Positions 32,385 through 41,273 of a stretch of DNA of 64,000 nt are shown in pieces (positions within the stretch are counted from its first letter, which is position 1; each line of letters opens with the position of its first letter). The notes beneath the pieces were generated by a model that saw only the letters and a program-made list of their open reading frames with translations, did not search any database and was not told where the DNA came from. The stretch comes from Stenotrophomonas maltophilia. Its GTDB lineage: Bacteria > Pseudomonadota > Gammaproteobacteria > Xanthomonadales > Xanthomonadaceae. The DNA is taken from the NCBI RefSeq assembly GCF_003205835.1, contig NZ_CP029773.1:1210501-1274500 (forward strand), given 5' to 3'. Made by a program: the position numbers and the translations under genes.

Positions 32385-35183
32385 TCAGCGGAACTGCAGG
32401 GTAAGCAGGTAGTAGCGACCGAGCGGGTCGTCCAGCCCGGGCATCTGGCCGCCATTGCCGACCAGATAGTTCACCGGTTGAGCATCAAGCACATTGTGCA
32501 CGTCCAGTGCTGCGACGATGCGTGGGCCGAGGCGGCGTGCCAGGTGCAGGTTCCAGCGCAGCTGGCGTGGATTCATGCAGTGGTTCCGGTCGACCTGATC
32601 CTGTGGGCACTCGGCACCCGGCAGCCAGGCGCGGGTGCGCCCGACCTGGTTGCCGCGCAGGGCGATGTCCCAGTTGCTGTTCTGCCATTGCACGTTCAGC
32701 ACCGCAGCCAGTTCGGGTGTCACGTGGCCGCGCAGGTCCACGGCAGCCTCATGGTCACGGCGGCGACGCAGTTCCTGTTGTTTCAGCGCATCGAGCGAGA
32801 ACAGCCATTGGCCGTTGCTGCCGGAATCGATGCGGTACTCGCCACGCAGGACCCAGTTGCGGGACGTGGTACGGCCGATGTTGTCGAACGACAGGCGCAG
32901 GCTGCCCAGGTGGCCGTCTTCATCCAGTTCCCAGGTGCTGCGATTCCACACCGCGTCGCTCGGCTGCAAGGCGAGGATCTCGTTGCGCAGTTCCACGATG
33001 TTGTGGGTCAGCGATAGCGAGAACGTGTCGCTGGGCGTCCACGTGGCCGCCAGCGAATGGCTGCGCGATCGCTCTGCCTTCAGTGCATCGTTCTCCACCA
33101 CGTTGGCGGTGACGCTGCAGCCGCCACCGCGCGTGGCCATTGCACATTCCGGAAGCGCACTGGAAACCGGAAGCGTGATCGAGCCGAAGTAGCCGGGAGG
33201 CCGCCGTTGCTCGAACAGGCTCGGCGCACGGTAGCCGCGCCCGCTGGCCAGCAGGAACGACCAGTGCGGCGTCGGGCTCCAGCGCAGCCCGGCGCGTGGC
33301 GAGAATGCCATGAAGCCGCCGTCGCGGTCCCAGCGTGCAGCCAGGTCGGCGCGCAGCGTGGGTGCCAGCGGCAGGCCCAGCTCGGTGTAGATGCCACTGC
33401 TTTGTCGCGACAGGCGGCGTTGCTGCTGCGGCAGGCCCAGCGCAAGGTCGCCCTGGCTCAGCAGCGCGTCCGGACGCGAGGTCCAGCGTTCGTGGCGCAG
33501 GTCGATGCCGGTGGCCAGCTGCGCATTGCCGCCGGGCATCGCCATCAGCTCACGCTGCACGCCCCACCAGCCCTGCCATTGCGCGGTGCTGCCGTGGTTG
33601 CGGATGGACGGAAACAGCGTGTCCGCCTCCGCCGCCGGAGGTGCGTCGAAACCGGGAGTGAACCTGCGCGCCTGCGTTGCTTCAAGCAGGCGCGTCGTGC
33701 GCACTGTGCCTGCAGTGGACAAGGTGACTTCGCTGCGCTGCGCACTGATGCCTGCCTCCCAGCTGCGCCGGCCCTGGTCACGGCCGATGCCGAAGGTGAG
33801 GTCGGCATCGGTGGCGCGGACGCTGGGGCGCACGTTGCCGGCCTCGCGCAGGACACTGTTGAAGGTGATCCCCCGCGAGACAACCGCAACGGCGGTCGGG
33901 CCCAGGTCGAAGCGCTGGCGGTTGTGACTGGCCCGCGCCTCGACATAGGCATAGCGTCCCTCACCACGTTCGTGCCGGTAGTGCAGGTAGGCCGACGCAG
34001 TGTCCGAGGCGGGTTGCAGCGAGCGCGGTCGCGCGCTGTCGAACCAGCAGCCATCCTCGCGCCGCTTCAGGGGCGGCTCGCAGCGCCGGGCGGGCACGTA
34101 CCAGTTGCCGGAGATCGCGCCGATCGGATACAGCGAGGTTTCCGCATGCCAGTCACGCTGGTCGCCGGCGACATGCTCGACACGGTGCAGATCGACGCCG
34201 GCAAACCAGCGGTCTCCGTTGCCACGCACGCCGCCCGTAGCGGCCTGCAGGCGGTACTGGCCGGCATCACCGCGGCTGCTCAGGCCGGTCTGCAGCATGG
34301 CTTCGGGCCCATCGGCCTGGTCGCGCAGGATGATGTTGACCACGCCGGACATGGCATCGGCCCCATAGATGGCCGAGGCACCGCCGCGTACCAGTTCGAT
34401 GCGGTCGACGAAGCTGAGCGGAATGCCACCGAGGTCGGTGAGCCCGCCCTGTTCCAGCGACACCATCGGATAGCGTGGCAGGCGCCGGCCATTGACGAGG
34501 AACAGGGTGGCACGCGGTCCCATGCCGTCGAAGCTGGTGGTGGCAGCAGCACCGACCGGCAGGTACTGCGAGTCGCCGCCGCGCGAGGTACTCATGGCGG
34601 GATGGCCGTTCATGCCGGGCAGGTGGCGTAGCAGATCGAACAGATTGCCGTAGCCACTGCGCAGGATGTCGTCGCGATCGATGGTGGTGACTGGCAGCGT
34701 GGTCTGCACCGAGGTACGCGGCAGCCGGCTGCCGGTGACGTGGATGGTCGCCAGTTCCACCTGGTGTGGCGTGTCGGTGGGCTTGGCGGCCGGGCGCGGG
34801 ACGCGCGCGGCTGCGACCCCGTGCGGCGGCTTGGCCAGAGTTTCGGGATGGACCCGCCGCACGACAAAGGCACCCGAAGACGTGCGCAGGATGCTCACTG
34901 GCAGGCCGGCAACCAGCTGCTTCAGGGAGGCCGCGGTATCACGCTGGCCACGGGTGCCATCGGTGCGCAGGTCATCCAGTTCGCGTGCGTCGAACAGCAG
35001 GGCGGTGCCACTCTGCCGGGCCCACTGCTGCAATGCCGGCAACAGCGGGCCGGCGCCCACGTCGATCTCCAGCGTGCCCGCGGGCTCGCTGGCATCGGCC
35101 ATCGGTAGTGCGGCAAAACCCAGCGCAAGGCATAGCAGGGCGCGGAGCAGCCCCCACTGCAGCGCATCCGGACCTGCCTTCAC
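32385..35183 (-). CDS. TonB-dependent receptor with N-terminal STN domain
   Basis: 932 residues with signal peptide (ALLCLALGFAALPMADA). Residues about 35-115 form an STN signalling domain (LEIDVGAGPLLPALQQWARQSG). The plug follows (VTTIDRDDILRSGYGNLFDLLRHLPGM, VDRIELVRGGASAIYGADAMSGVVNIIL) and a 22-strand-type barrel ending YYLLTLQFR with terminal aromatic. With FecR- and FecI-like genes just upstream it should signal substrate presence across the outer membrane. The ligand is not evident: no siderophore genes are near. Confidence 0.94.
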   Translation of the reverse strand: MKAGPDALQWGLLRALLCLALGFAALPMADASEPAGTLEIDVGAGPLLPALQQWARQSGTALLFDARELDDLRTDGTRGQRDTAASLKQLVAGLPVSILRTSSGAFVVRRVHPETLAKPPHGVAAARVPRPAAKPTDTPHQVELATIHVTGSRLPRTSVQTTLPVTTIDRDDILRSGYGNLFDLLRHLPGMNGHPAMSTSRGGDSQYLPVGAAATTSFDGMGPRATLFLVNGRRLPRYPMVSLEQGGLTDLGGIPLSFVDRIELVRGGASAIYGADAMSGVVNIILRDQADGPEAMLQTGLSSRGDAGQYRLQAATGGVRGNGDRWFAGVDLHRVEHVAGDQRDWHAETSLYPIGAISGNWYVPARRCEPPLKRREDGCWFDSARPRSLQPASDTASAYLHYRHERGEGRYAYVEARASHNRQRFDLGPTAVAVVSRGITFNSVLREAGNVRPSVRATDADLTFGIGRDQGRRSWEAGISAQRSEVTLSTAGTVRTTRLLEATQARRFTPGFDAPPAAEADTLFPSIRNHGSTAQWQGWWGVQRELMAMPGGNAQLATGIDLRHERWTSRPDALLSQGDLALGLPQQQRRLSRQSSGIYTELGLPLAPTLRADLAARWDRDGGFMAFSPRAGLRWSPTPHWSFLLASGRGYRAPSLFEQRRPPGYFGSITLPVSSALPECAMATRGGGCSVTANVVENDALKAERSRSHSLAATWTPSDTFSLSLTHNIVELRNEILALQPSDAVWNRSTWELDEDGHLGSLRLSFDNIGRTTSRNWVLRGEYRIDSGSNGQWLFSLDALKQQELRRRRDHEAAVDLRGHVTPELAAVLNVQWQNSNWDIALRGNQVGRTRAWLPGAECPQDQVDRNHCMNPRQLRWNLHLARRLGPRIVAALDVHNVLDAQPVNYLVGNGGQMPGLDDPLGRYYLLTLQFR

Positions 35184-35194
35184 TGCCGGTCTCC

Positions 35195-36163
35195 TCAGTA
35201 CGTGCGGCGCAGTTCCAGCGCGCCATCCGGACGCGTCTGGCCAGCGACGGACCAGCCCAGTTCCAGCGCCGACAGCAACTCCTGTGCATCGCCTGCGCGG
35301 AAGGTGCCGCTCACGGCCAGGTCTGCGATCTCCGGATCGGCGATCACCAGCGGCGTGCGGCCATAGCGGTTCATGCGTTCGACCACGATCGACAGAGGCG
35401 TGGCGTCGAAGATCAGCTGCCCATGCAGCCAGCCTTCGGCCGCCGCCGTGGATGACAGTGCCGGCCCTGGCTGGATGCGCCCGGACGGCAGCACCTGCAG
35501 TTGCTGACCGGGCGCCAGCGTGTGCTGGGCTGCGCCGTTGCTGACTTCCACTGCACCTTCCAGCAGCGCGACTTCGACCAGGCCATCGTGCAGGCGTTCG
35601 ACCTGGAAGGTGGTGCCGATGTCGCGGATCGTGCTGTCGCCGGCGTGCAGCTGCAGTGCCTTGTTCGATGGCGCAACCTGCAGTTGCAGGCGCCCGCGCT
35701 CAAGGTCCAGTTCGCGGTGGCGCCAGCCGAATCGCGCATGCAGCGTGGTGCCGGCATCCAGCGTGGCCACGCTGCCATCGGCCAGCGTCAGTTGTCGCGG
35801 CTGTTGGCTGTCATTGGCATAGCGTTGGGGTGTGGGGTTGCCATCCACAGCGACCATCCAGCCCATGCCGACAGCCAGGCAGATGCCGGCGGCGGCGCCG
35901 AGCGCAGGCAGCCAGCGGCGTCGGGGCGCGCGCGCCGCGCGTGCTGCAGCGGTGCGCAGCCAGGGGTCCGCTGCCAGGCCCTCACCCTGCTGGAACAGGT
36001 TCTCGGCCTGCACCCAGGCTTTGACATGGTCAGGGTCTTCGGCCAGCCAGTCCTCGAACGACTCGCGCTCGGCCGGCGTGCAGTCCGGGGCTTCCAGCCG
36101 CGCCACCCAGCTGCTGGCGCGCTCGAACAGCGAGGCGTCTTCCATGTGCCGGTGGCTGTTCAT
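35195..36163 (-). CDS. FecR-like anti-sigma/sigma regulator
   Basis: 322 residues. N-terminal cytoplasmic DUF4880-type segment (ASSWVARLEAPDCTPAERESFEDWLAEDPDHVKAW), one membrane helix (about residues 83-105), then the periplasmic FecR domain (RQLTLADGSVATLDAGTTL, ERGRLQLQVAPS, IRDIGTTFQVER) and a C-terminal STN-like region (ATPLSIVVERMNRYGRTPLVIAD). It transfers the receptor signal to the sigma factor. Start overlaps the sigma stop (ATGA); 11 bases separate it from the receptor gene. Confidence 0.94.
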   Translation of the reverse strand: MNSHRHMEDASLFERASSWVARLEAPDCTPAERESFEDWLAEDPDHVKAWVQAENLFQQGEGLAADPWLRTAAARAARAPRRRWLPALGAAAGICLAVGMGWMVAVDGNPTPQRYANDSQQPRQLTLADGSVATLDAGTTLHARFGWRHRELDLERGRLQLQVAPSNKALQLHAGDSTIRDIGTTFQVERLHDGLVEVALLEGAVEVSNGAAQHTLAPGQQLQVLPSGRIQPGPALSSTAAAEGWLHGQLIFDATPLSIVVERMNRYGRTPLVIADPEIADLAVSGTFRAGDAQELLSALELGWSVAGQTRPDGALELRRTY

Positions 36164-36687
36164 TCCGTATCCCTGTCATTGTGCAGTGGATCCGGTCCCA
36201 ACTCCTGGCGCAGCCCCTGCAGGGCACGGGCGATGTGTTTTTCCACGGTCTTGGCTGTAATTCCACAGTGCCGCGCGATCTGTGTATAGCTCATGCCGGT
36301 GATCCGGTTGAGCAGGTACACCTCGCGCGCGCGCTCGGGCAGTTTGAAGAGGGCCTGCCGCAGCAGGGACAGCATCTGCCCCGACTCGGCCTGGCGCAAT
36401 GGATCCGGTGACGAGCTGGTGGGCTCGTCGCTGCCATCGTGCTCGGCCAGTGACAGATGCGGTCGCGATTGTGGCGAGCGACCGCGATCCGCCAGGCGGT
36501 TGCGGGCGATACGATACAGCAGCAGGCGCAGTTCGTCGGGGCCGTGCGCACGATAACGGATCAGCCGTTCCATGCAGTCCTGGGCGATGTCCTCTGCATC
36601 CTCCGGCCCGACGCCCCGCGTGCGCAGGAACGCGCACAACGGTGCCCGTTCTTCGCGCACGAACGCGATGAAAGCGTCCGCAGGCAC
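36160..36687 (-). CDS. FecI-like ECF sigma factor
   Basis: 175 residues: region 2 (DAEDIAQDCMERLIRYR, LRLLLYRIARNRLADRGR) and region 4 (LPERAREVYLLNRITGMSYTQIARHCGITAKTVEKHIARALQGLR). First gene of the sigma - FecR - receptor operon. It probably drives the receptor operon when ligand binds. Confidence 0.94.
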   Translation of the reverse strand: MPADAFIAFVREERAPLCAFLRTRGVGPEDAEDIAQDCMERLIRYRAHGPDELRLLLYRIARNRLADRGRSPQSRPHLSLAEHDGSDEPTSSSPDPLRQAESGQMLSLLRQALFKLPERAREVYLLNRITGMSYTQIARHCGITAKTVEKHIARALQGLRQELGPDPLHNDRDTE

Positions 36688-36925
36688 GGGCGGCTCCGGC
36701 GCGTGATGGATCAGGGGGGACGGGGCGGACAGGGCTGGCCTCGACAGACATTGGCGGATGCGTCATCGAGTTTTACGCGACGATGACCGGATGGGGAAGA
36801 GTGTGTAGTACTGCGCGTTTCATTATGAATGCGTTCATGTTTATTGGCCGGGCAGGCTGGGGGAGTTTGCGGTACTCCGACGTTTGACTCTTTACCCGCG
36901 TGTTGCGGGTGGAGAGAGAGAACGT

Positions 36926-39796
36926 ATGAAGCATTCGAAGTTGAGCCTGGCCCTGGCCGGGCTGATCGGCGTTGGCGCCATCGCGGCAGCTGATGACGTC
37001 ATGGCAATGAGTTATCACGTGCAGGGTGACCGCATCTTCCTGAGCGGCGGCGTCACCTATGCCGACGTTGTGTCGCTGCCCGCGTTGCTGGCCAAGGCTC
37101 AGGCCGAGGGCCGGCCGATCCGTGAGGTGGTGCTGCGCACGTCCAATGGTGGTGCGTTGATCGCCGGCGAGTGGCTGCAGGGCATCATCCGTACCTCCGG
37201 ACTGAACACCATCGTGTCCGGTCACTGCATTTCATCCTGCTCGATCATGCAGTCTGGTGGCGTCGAGCGTTATCTGGCCGGCGACCTGCCGATCGTCGAC
37301 TCGGTGCAGATCCACGCGGCCAGCAATGGCGGCAAGGTGATCTACACGCCGTCGCCACGCATGACCCAGATCTATACCGGCAACTACGGTGGTGGCATGG
37401 ATGCCGGCCTGCTGCAGAAGGCGATGTACGAGGTGGTGCAGCCGAACGGCCTGCTGGTGTTCCGCGATCCGGCACGCGGCACGGGCCCCTCGGTCACCTT
37501 CGATCCCGATGGCAGCGGCAGCAAGCTGGAGTCGTTCCCCGGCCAGGACATCTACAGCAACAAGATCATCACCGCGAACGGTTACCGCGATCCGGGTGAC
37601 ACCCTCAACGTCACGGCCAACGTGAGCGGCGACATCAACCCCGCTTACCTGCGCACCGGTCGCCAGCTGCAGACCTTCGTCGATGATGATTTCGCGCGCT
37701 GGAACACCAACTGGCAGTCTACTTACATCAACCTGGCGCAGAGCATCTACAACGCCTCCAGCAAGGGTCCGCAGGGCATCGGCCCGGATTCGGTGCAGGA
37801 CTACCTCAACGATCCGGGCATCCAGGCGCTGCTGCTGTCCAAGTTGCGCCTGGCTGACCTGGACGTATCCACGCTCGACAACGCCATGGGCGTGATCCGC
37901 GTGACCAACGGTGCCACCTGGCGCACGGCCGCCACCACCGGCGCCGACTTCATGCTGGTCGACAACGGCACCATCGCACTGGAAGGCGGCGCGCTGCGTG
38001 CGTCGGAAGTGCGCGTGCTGGGCGCCGGCACGCTGGTCGGCCATGGCGACGTGGCCGGCACCGCGATGGATCTTGATGCACTGGGCAGCGGTTCCGGCCC
38101 CTCCTGGCGCGAGGATGGCTTCAACCGCCTGCGCGTGTTTGGCACGCTGATGCCGCGCGGCGGTGATCTGGTCACCCATGGCTACGTCAACATCATGCCG
38201 GGCGGCAAGCTGTTGTTCGACGTCACCGAGAACGGCGGCGCGGCCACGGGCCGACTGCGCGTGGGCACGTTCTTCGATGACGAACCGACCGATGGCGCGC
38301 TGGTGATCGCCAAGGGCGCCTTCCTCGAACTGAATGTGGCGCAGGGCTACTACGGCCAGGACTTCCGCCGTGACCTGGTGCAGGGCCCGATCTACCAAGG
38401 TGGCTTCGAAGACGTCGTGCGCCTGGGGGACACCGGCTACAGCGCCAGCATCACCGCTGGCGACGTGTTCCGCCCGCGCCACAACTCGCTGCTGAGCTTC
38501 AACGTGAAGCAGACCGCCGACGGCCTGTGGCTGACCGCCAACCCGGGCTTCGACCAGCTGGGGCTGTTTGCCAACGGCACCTCCGGCGACGGGCTGGGGC
38601 GCGCGCTGGCAGCAGCTTCGGACCGCCAGGACAGCGGCCTGAAGTCGCTGCTCGGCGCGCTGCAGTTCGCCGACCGTGATGTGATCGCGCAGCAGGCCGG
38701 TGTCCTGCGTGGTGACGCGCACGCCAGCCTGCGACTGGCCGACAATGCACTGATCGGCAGCATCGGCAACGTCGTGCAACAGCATCAGGCGGCGATGCGC
38801 AGTGGCGGTGATGCAGACGGGCTGGCTTCGCAGGCTGCGCAGTCGGTCTCGTCGCAGCCGGGCATGCGCCATGGCAGCCTGTTCAACCAGCTGGCCATGC
38901 ATCTGGTCGAGCCGGCCGGCGGCGGTGCTGGCGGCAACGAGGCAGGGCACAGCCGTGGGCTGTGGGCGCGCGGTTTTGCCAGCCATGGCCGCATTGATGC
39001 CGACGGCGGCGTGGCCGGCCTGAGCCACAATGTCGGCGGTATCGTGATCGGTGCCGATACCCGCGTGGCCGATGACCGCGTCACCCTGGGCGTCAGCGTG
39101 GCAGCGGCGGACATGTCGACCAAGGCCAGTGACGGCTCCGACTTCAGCGGTGACGTGCGCGCGCTGGACGTGGGCGGTTACCTGGATGCAACGTACTCGC
39201 GCGGCTACCTGTCGGCAGCGGTGCGCTACACCGACCTGCGCCATGACACCCGTCGCAGCATCGGCGGTATCGATGGCCTGCAGCAGCCCCTGCGTGCGAA
39301 GTACAGCAACGATGCGATCTCCGCGCGTGTCGAACACGCGTTTTCGTTCACCACCGGCAACGGCCTGGTGATCCAGCCGCTGCTGCCGGTGGTGGACTAC
39401 GCGCGTACCTCGGCCACCCGCTTCAATGAAGGGCAGGGCGCGGGTGCATTGGTTGGCCGCAGCGGCAGCCTGGAGAGCATCCGCGTCGGCGCCGGCCTGC
39501 AGCTGTTCAAGACCTTCGAAGGCAACAACGGCGAGCGCATCACGCCGCGCGCGCGGGTGGTCTGGCAGAAGGAACTGGGCGATTCGCAGGCCCGCTACAG
39601 CACTGGCTTCGCGGCTGCGCCGGATCTGGTGTTTGGCGCCAGCAGCCAGAGCGTGGGCGAGCAGGTGCTGGCCTGGAACGTGGGCGTGACCAGCCGTGCC
39701 AGCGAGCGCCTGTCGATCATGGCCGACTACGTGGGCGAGCGCCGCAACGGGCAGATCCAGAACGGCGTGATGCTGGGTCTGGGCTACAGGTTCTAA
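36926..39796 (+). CDS. Autotransporter with ClpP/COG3904-like N-terminal passenger
   Basis: 956 residues from ATG 36926 (GGAGAGAGAG upstream). The signal peptide is LALAGLIGVGAIAAADDVMA. Residues about 40-200 resemble the periplasmic ClpP-class family COG3904: SNGGALIAGEWLQGIIRTSG, then TIVSGHCISSCSIMQSGG (Ser between two Cys, the nucleophile position) and VDSVQIHAASNGG (His position). The middle is beta-helix-like (VLGAGTLVGHGDVAG, RLRVFGTLMPRGGDL). The last about 290 residues are an autotransporter barrel ending LGYRF. Catalysis is inferred, not shown. Confidence 0.85.
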   Translation: MKHSKLSLALAGLIGVGAIAAADDVMAMSYHVQGDRIFLSGGVTYADVVSLPALLAKAQAEGRPIREVVLRTSNGGALIAGEWLQGIIRTSGLNTIVSGHCISSCSIMQSGGVERYLAGDLPIVDSVQIHAASNGGKVIYTPSPRMTQIYTGNYGGGMDAGLLQKAMYEVVQPNGLLVFRDPARGTGPSVTFDPDGSGSKLESFPGQDIYSNKIITANGYRDPGDTLNVTANVSGDINPAYLRTGRQLQTFVDDDFARWNTNWQSTYINLAQSIYNASSKGPQGIGPDSVQDYLNDPGIQALLLSKLRLADLDVSTLDNAMGVIRVTNGATWRTAATTGADFMLVDNGTIALEGGALRASEVRVLGAGTLVGHGDVAGTAMDLDALGSGSGPSWREDGFNRLRVFGTLMPRGGDLVTHGYVNIMPGGKLLFDVTENGGAATGRLRVGTFFDDEPTDGALVIAKGAFLELNVAQGYYGQDFRRDLVQGPIYQGGFEDVVRLGDTGYSASITAGDVFRPRHNSLLSFNVKQTADGLWLTANPGFDQLGLFANGTSGDGLGRALAAASDRQDSGLKSLLGALQFADRDVIAQQAGVLRGDAHASLRLADNALIGSIGNVVQQHQAAMRSGGDADGLASQAAQSVSSQPGMRHGSLFNQLAMHLVEPAGGGAGGNEAGHSRGLWARGFASHGRIDADGGVAGLSHNVGGIVIGADTRVADDRVTLGVSVAAADMSTKASDGSDFSGDVRALDVGGYLDATYSRGYLSAAVRYTDLRHDTRRSIGGIDGLQQPLRAKYSNDAISARVEHAFSFTTGNGLVIQPLLPVVDYARTSATRFNEGQGAGALVGRSGSLESIRVGAGLQLFKTFEGNNGERITPRARVVWQKELGDSQARYSTGFAAAPDLVFGASSQSVGEQVLAWNVGVTSRASERLSIMADYVGERRNGQIQNGVMLGLGYRF

Positions 39797-39893
39797 GTGA
39801 CGCCCGGCACCGGCGATGACGGCATCGCCGGTGCCATCCCAACGCGGGTGCCGCTGCGGTATGGTCGGTATGCCATTCCACCCAGGCCCGTCC

Positions 39894-40898
39894 ATGCAGA
39901 TCGCCGTCTTCAGTGCCCGTCCCTACGACCGTCGTTTCCTTGATGAGGCGAACCAGCGCGATGCGGCTGGGGACGGCTTTGCGTTCGTGTACTTCGATGT
40001 GGCGCTGGACGTGCACACGGCCGCGCTGGCGCAGGATTGCGCAGCCGTATGCGTGTTCGTCAACGATCGGCTTGATGCGCAGGTGCTGCGCGCGCTGCAC
40101 GCGTTGGGTGTGCGGGCCGTGCTGCTGCGCTGTGCGGGCTTCAACAATGTGGATCTGAGGGAGGCGAAAGCGCTGGACCTGTTCGTCGCGCGTGTGCCGG
40201 CCTATTCCCCCGAAGCGGTGGCCGAACATGCACTGGCGCTGGTGATGACCCTCAACCGCCAGACCCATCGCGCCTACAACCGCGTGCGCGAGAGCAACTT
40301 CATGCTCGATGGCCTGCTCGGGCGCACCTTGCATGGCCGCACGGTCGGCATCGTCGGTGCCGGCAAGATAGGCCTGGCCACCGCGCGTATCTTCAAGGGC
40401 ATGGGCTGCACCGTGCTGGGGCATGATCCGTATCCATCGTCGGGCTTTGAGGGTGTGGGCGACATGGTTGAACGGGATGAACTGCTGTCGCGTGCCGACA
40501 TCGTCTCGCTGCATTGCCCTTTGACGCCCGAAACCCAGCACCTGATCAACGACGCCTCGCTGGCGCGGATGAAGCCCGGCGCGATGCTGGTCAATACCTC
40601 ACGCGGCGCACTGGTCGACACCCATGCGGTGATCCGCGCGCTGAAGTCGCGCCGGCTGGGGCATCTGGCCATCGACGTGTACGAGCAGGAGAGCGCGCTG
40701 TTCTTCCAGGACCTGTCCGGCGAGATCATTGACGATGAGGCCTTCCAGCGGCTGATGACCTTCCCCAATGTGCTGGTGACCGGACATCAGGGCTTCTTCA
40801 CTGTGGAGGCGCTGCAGGAGATCTCGGCGATCACGCTGGGGAATCTGCGGGATTTCGTGGCCGGGCGGGCGTGCGGGAACCGGGTGGAGGCGGGCTGA
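39894..40898 (+). CDS. D-lactate dehydrogenase-type 2-hydroxyacid dehydrogenase
   Basis: 334 residues from ATG 39894. NAD-binding GxGxxG (VGIVGAGKIGLATA). Catalytic residues: Arg in LVNTSRGALVD, Glu in IDVYEQES and His in VTGHQGFFT. N-terminal FNNVDLREAKALDLFVARVPAYSPEAVAEHALAL and the LRCAGFNN motif match fermentative LdhA-type enzymes (pyruvate to D-lactate with NADH). Symbol ldhA is likely but not certain. Confidence 0.92.
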   Translation: MQIAVFSARPYDRRFLDEANQRDAAGDGFAFVYFDVALDVHTAALAQDCAAVCVFVNDRLDAQVLRALHALGVRAVLLRCAGFNNVDLREAKALDLFVARVPAYSPEAVAEHALALVMTLNRQTHRAYNRVRESNFMLDGLLGRTLHGRTVGIVGAGKIGLATARIFKGMGCTVLGHDPYPSSGFEGVGDMVERDELLSRADIVSLHCPLTPETQHLINDASLARMKPGAMLVNTSRGALVDTHAVIRALKSRRLGHLAIDVYEQESALFFQDLSGEIIDDEAFQRLMTFPNVLVTGHQGFFTVEALQEISAITLGNLRDFVAGRACGNRVEAG

Positions 40899-40908
40899 GC
40901 CGGGTGGA

Positions 40909-40938
40909 TTGACCGCCGGGGCGCCCAGCCCGTAAAAT
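40909..40938 (+). promoter_or_regulatory. Promoter for tRNA-Thr
   Basis: TTGACC (40909-40914), 18-base spacer, TAAAAT (40933-40938), 10 bases before the mature tRNA 5' end. Confidence 0.7.
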
Positions 40939-40948
40939 CGCGGGCTCC

Positions 40949-41024
40949 GCCGGAATAGCTCAGTTGGTAGAGCGGCGCATTCGTAATGCGTAGGTCGCAG
41001 GTTCGACTCCTGTTTCCGGCACCA
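40949..41024 (+). tRNA. tRNA-Thr (anticodon CGT)
   Basis: 76 bases including encoded CCA. Acceptor arms GCCGGAA / TTCCGGC pair fully; D arm GCTC-AGTTGGTA-GAGC; anticodon arm GCATT-CGT-AATGC with CGT at the loop centre; T arm CAGG-TTCGACT-CCTG. Its 3' part (40987-41028) is repeated downstream three times, so it is the integration hotspot for the island that begins here. Confidence 0.97.
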
Positions 41025-41032
41025 GTTGCATG

Positions 41033-41062
41033 AAAAGCCCCGGCCTAGGCCGGGGCTTTTTG
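41033..41062 (+). terminator. Terminator after tRNA-Thr
   Basis: AAAAGCCCCGGCCT / AGGCCGGGGCTTTT, a perfect palindrome with T tract. It is duplicated with the tRNA 3' end at 42614, 46180 and 49518. Confidence 0.92.
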
Positions 41063-41106
41063 TGCTTTGGTAGCGCCGGGCCATGTCCGGCGGAATGCCG
41101 GCCCCA

Positions 41107-41129
41107 GTAGTGCCAGCCCATGGCTGGCA
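41107..41129. repeat. GTAG-headed short palindrome before module 1
   Basis: GTAGTGCCAGCCCATGGCTGGC, a SMAG-like hairpin. The same sequence stands before the other short Rhs genes (42690-42712, 44646-44668, 46249-46271, and a diverged copy at 49583-49605). Confidence 0.75.
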
Positions 41130-41224
41130 GCCCCTAATTTCCGAATCTCGCGGCCAGCCCGGCTTCCCAGGCGCTTAGCGCCGCGCCCTGTTCCCGATCT
41201 GGAAACCGCACCCGCCCATTCCTG

Positions 41225-41265
41225 TGCTATGAATATCCAGCCTTGCTCCAAGGCTCTTTCAGGGA
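41225..41265 (+). promoter_or_regulatory. Conserved promoter and ribosome-site leader of the short Rhs genes (module 1 copy)
   Basis: Extended -10 TGC-TATGAA (41225-41233), then a leader and AGGGA (41261-41265) 8 bases before ATG 41274. The leader is nearly identical before all five modules. No convincing -35 is visible. The ATG inside TATGAA (41229) gives an upstream in-frame start in four copies but not in module 2, where one base is missing. Confidence 0.5.
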
Positions 41266-41273
41266 TTGGAAGG

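Noticed and set aside
37232..39895. Antisense open frame of 887 codons opposite the autotransporter
   Set aside because: Shadow frame; the plus strand has signal peptide, passenger and barrel.
41229..41273. Upstream ATG (MNIQPCSKALSG) as start of the short Rhs proteins
   Set aside because: No ribosome site, it lies within a -10-like TATGAA, and in module 2 it is out of frame. MRRFGG has AGGGA at 8-base spacing.
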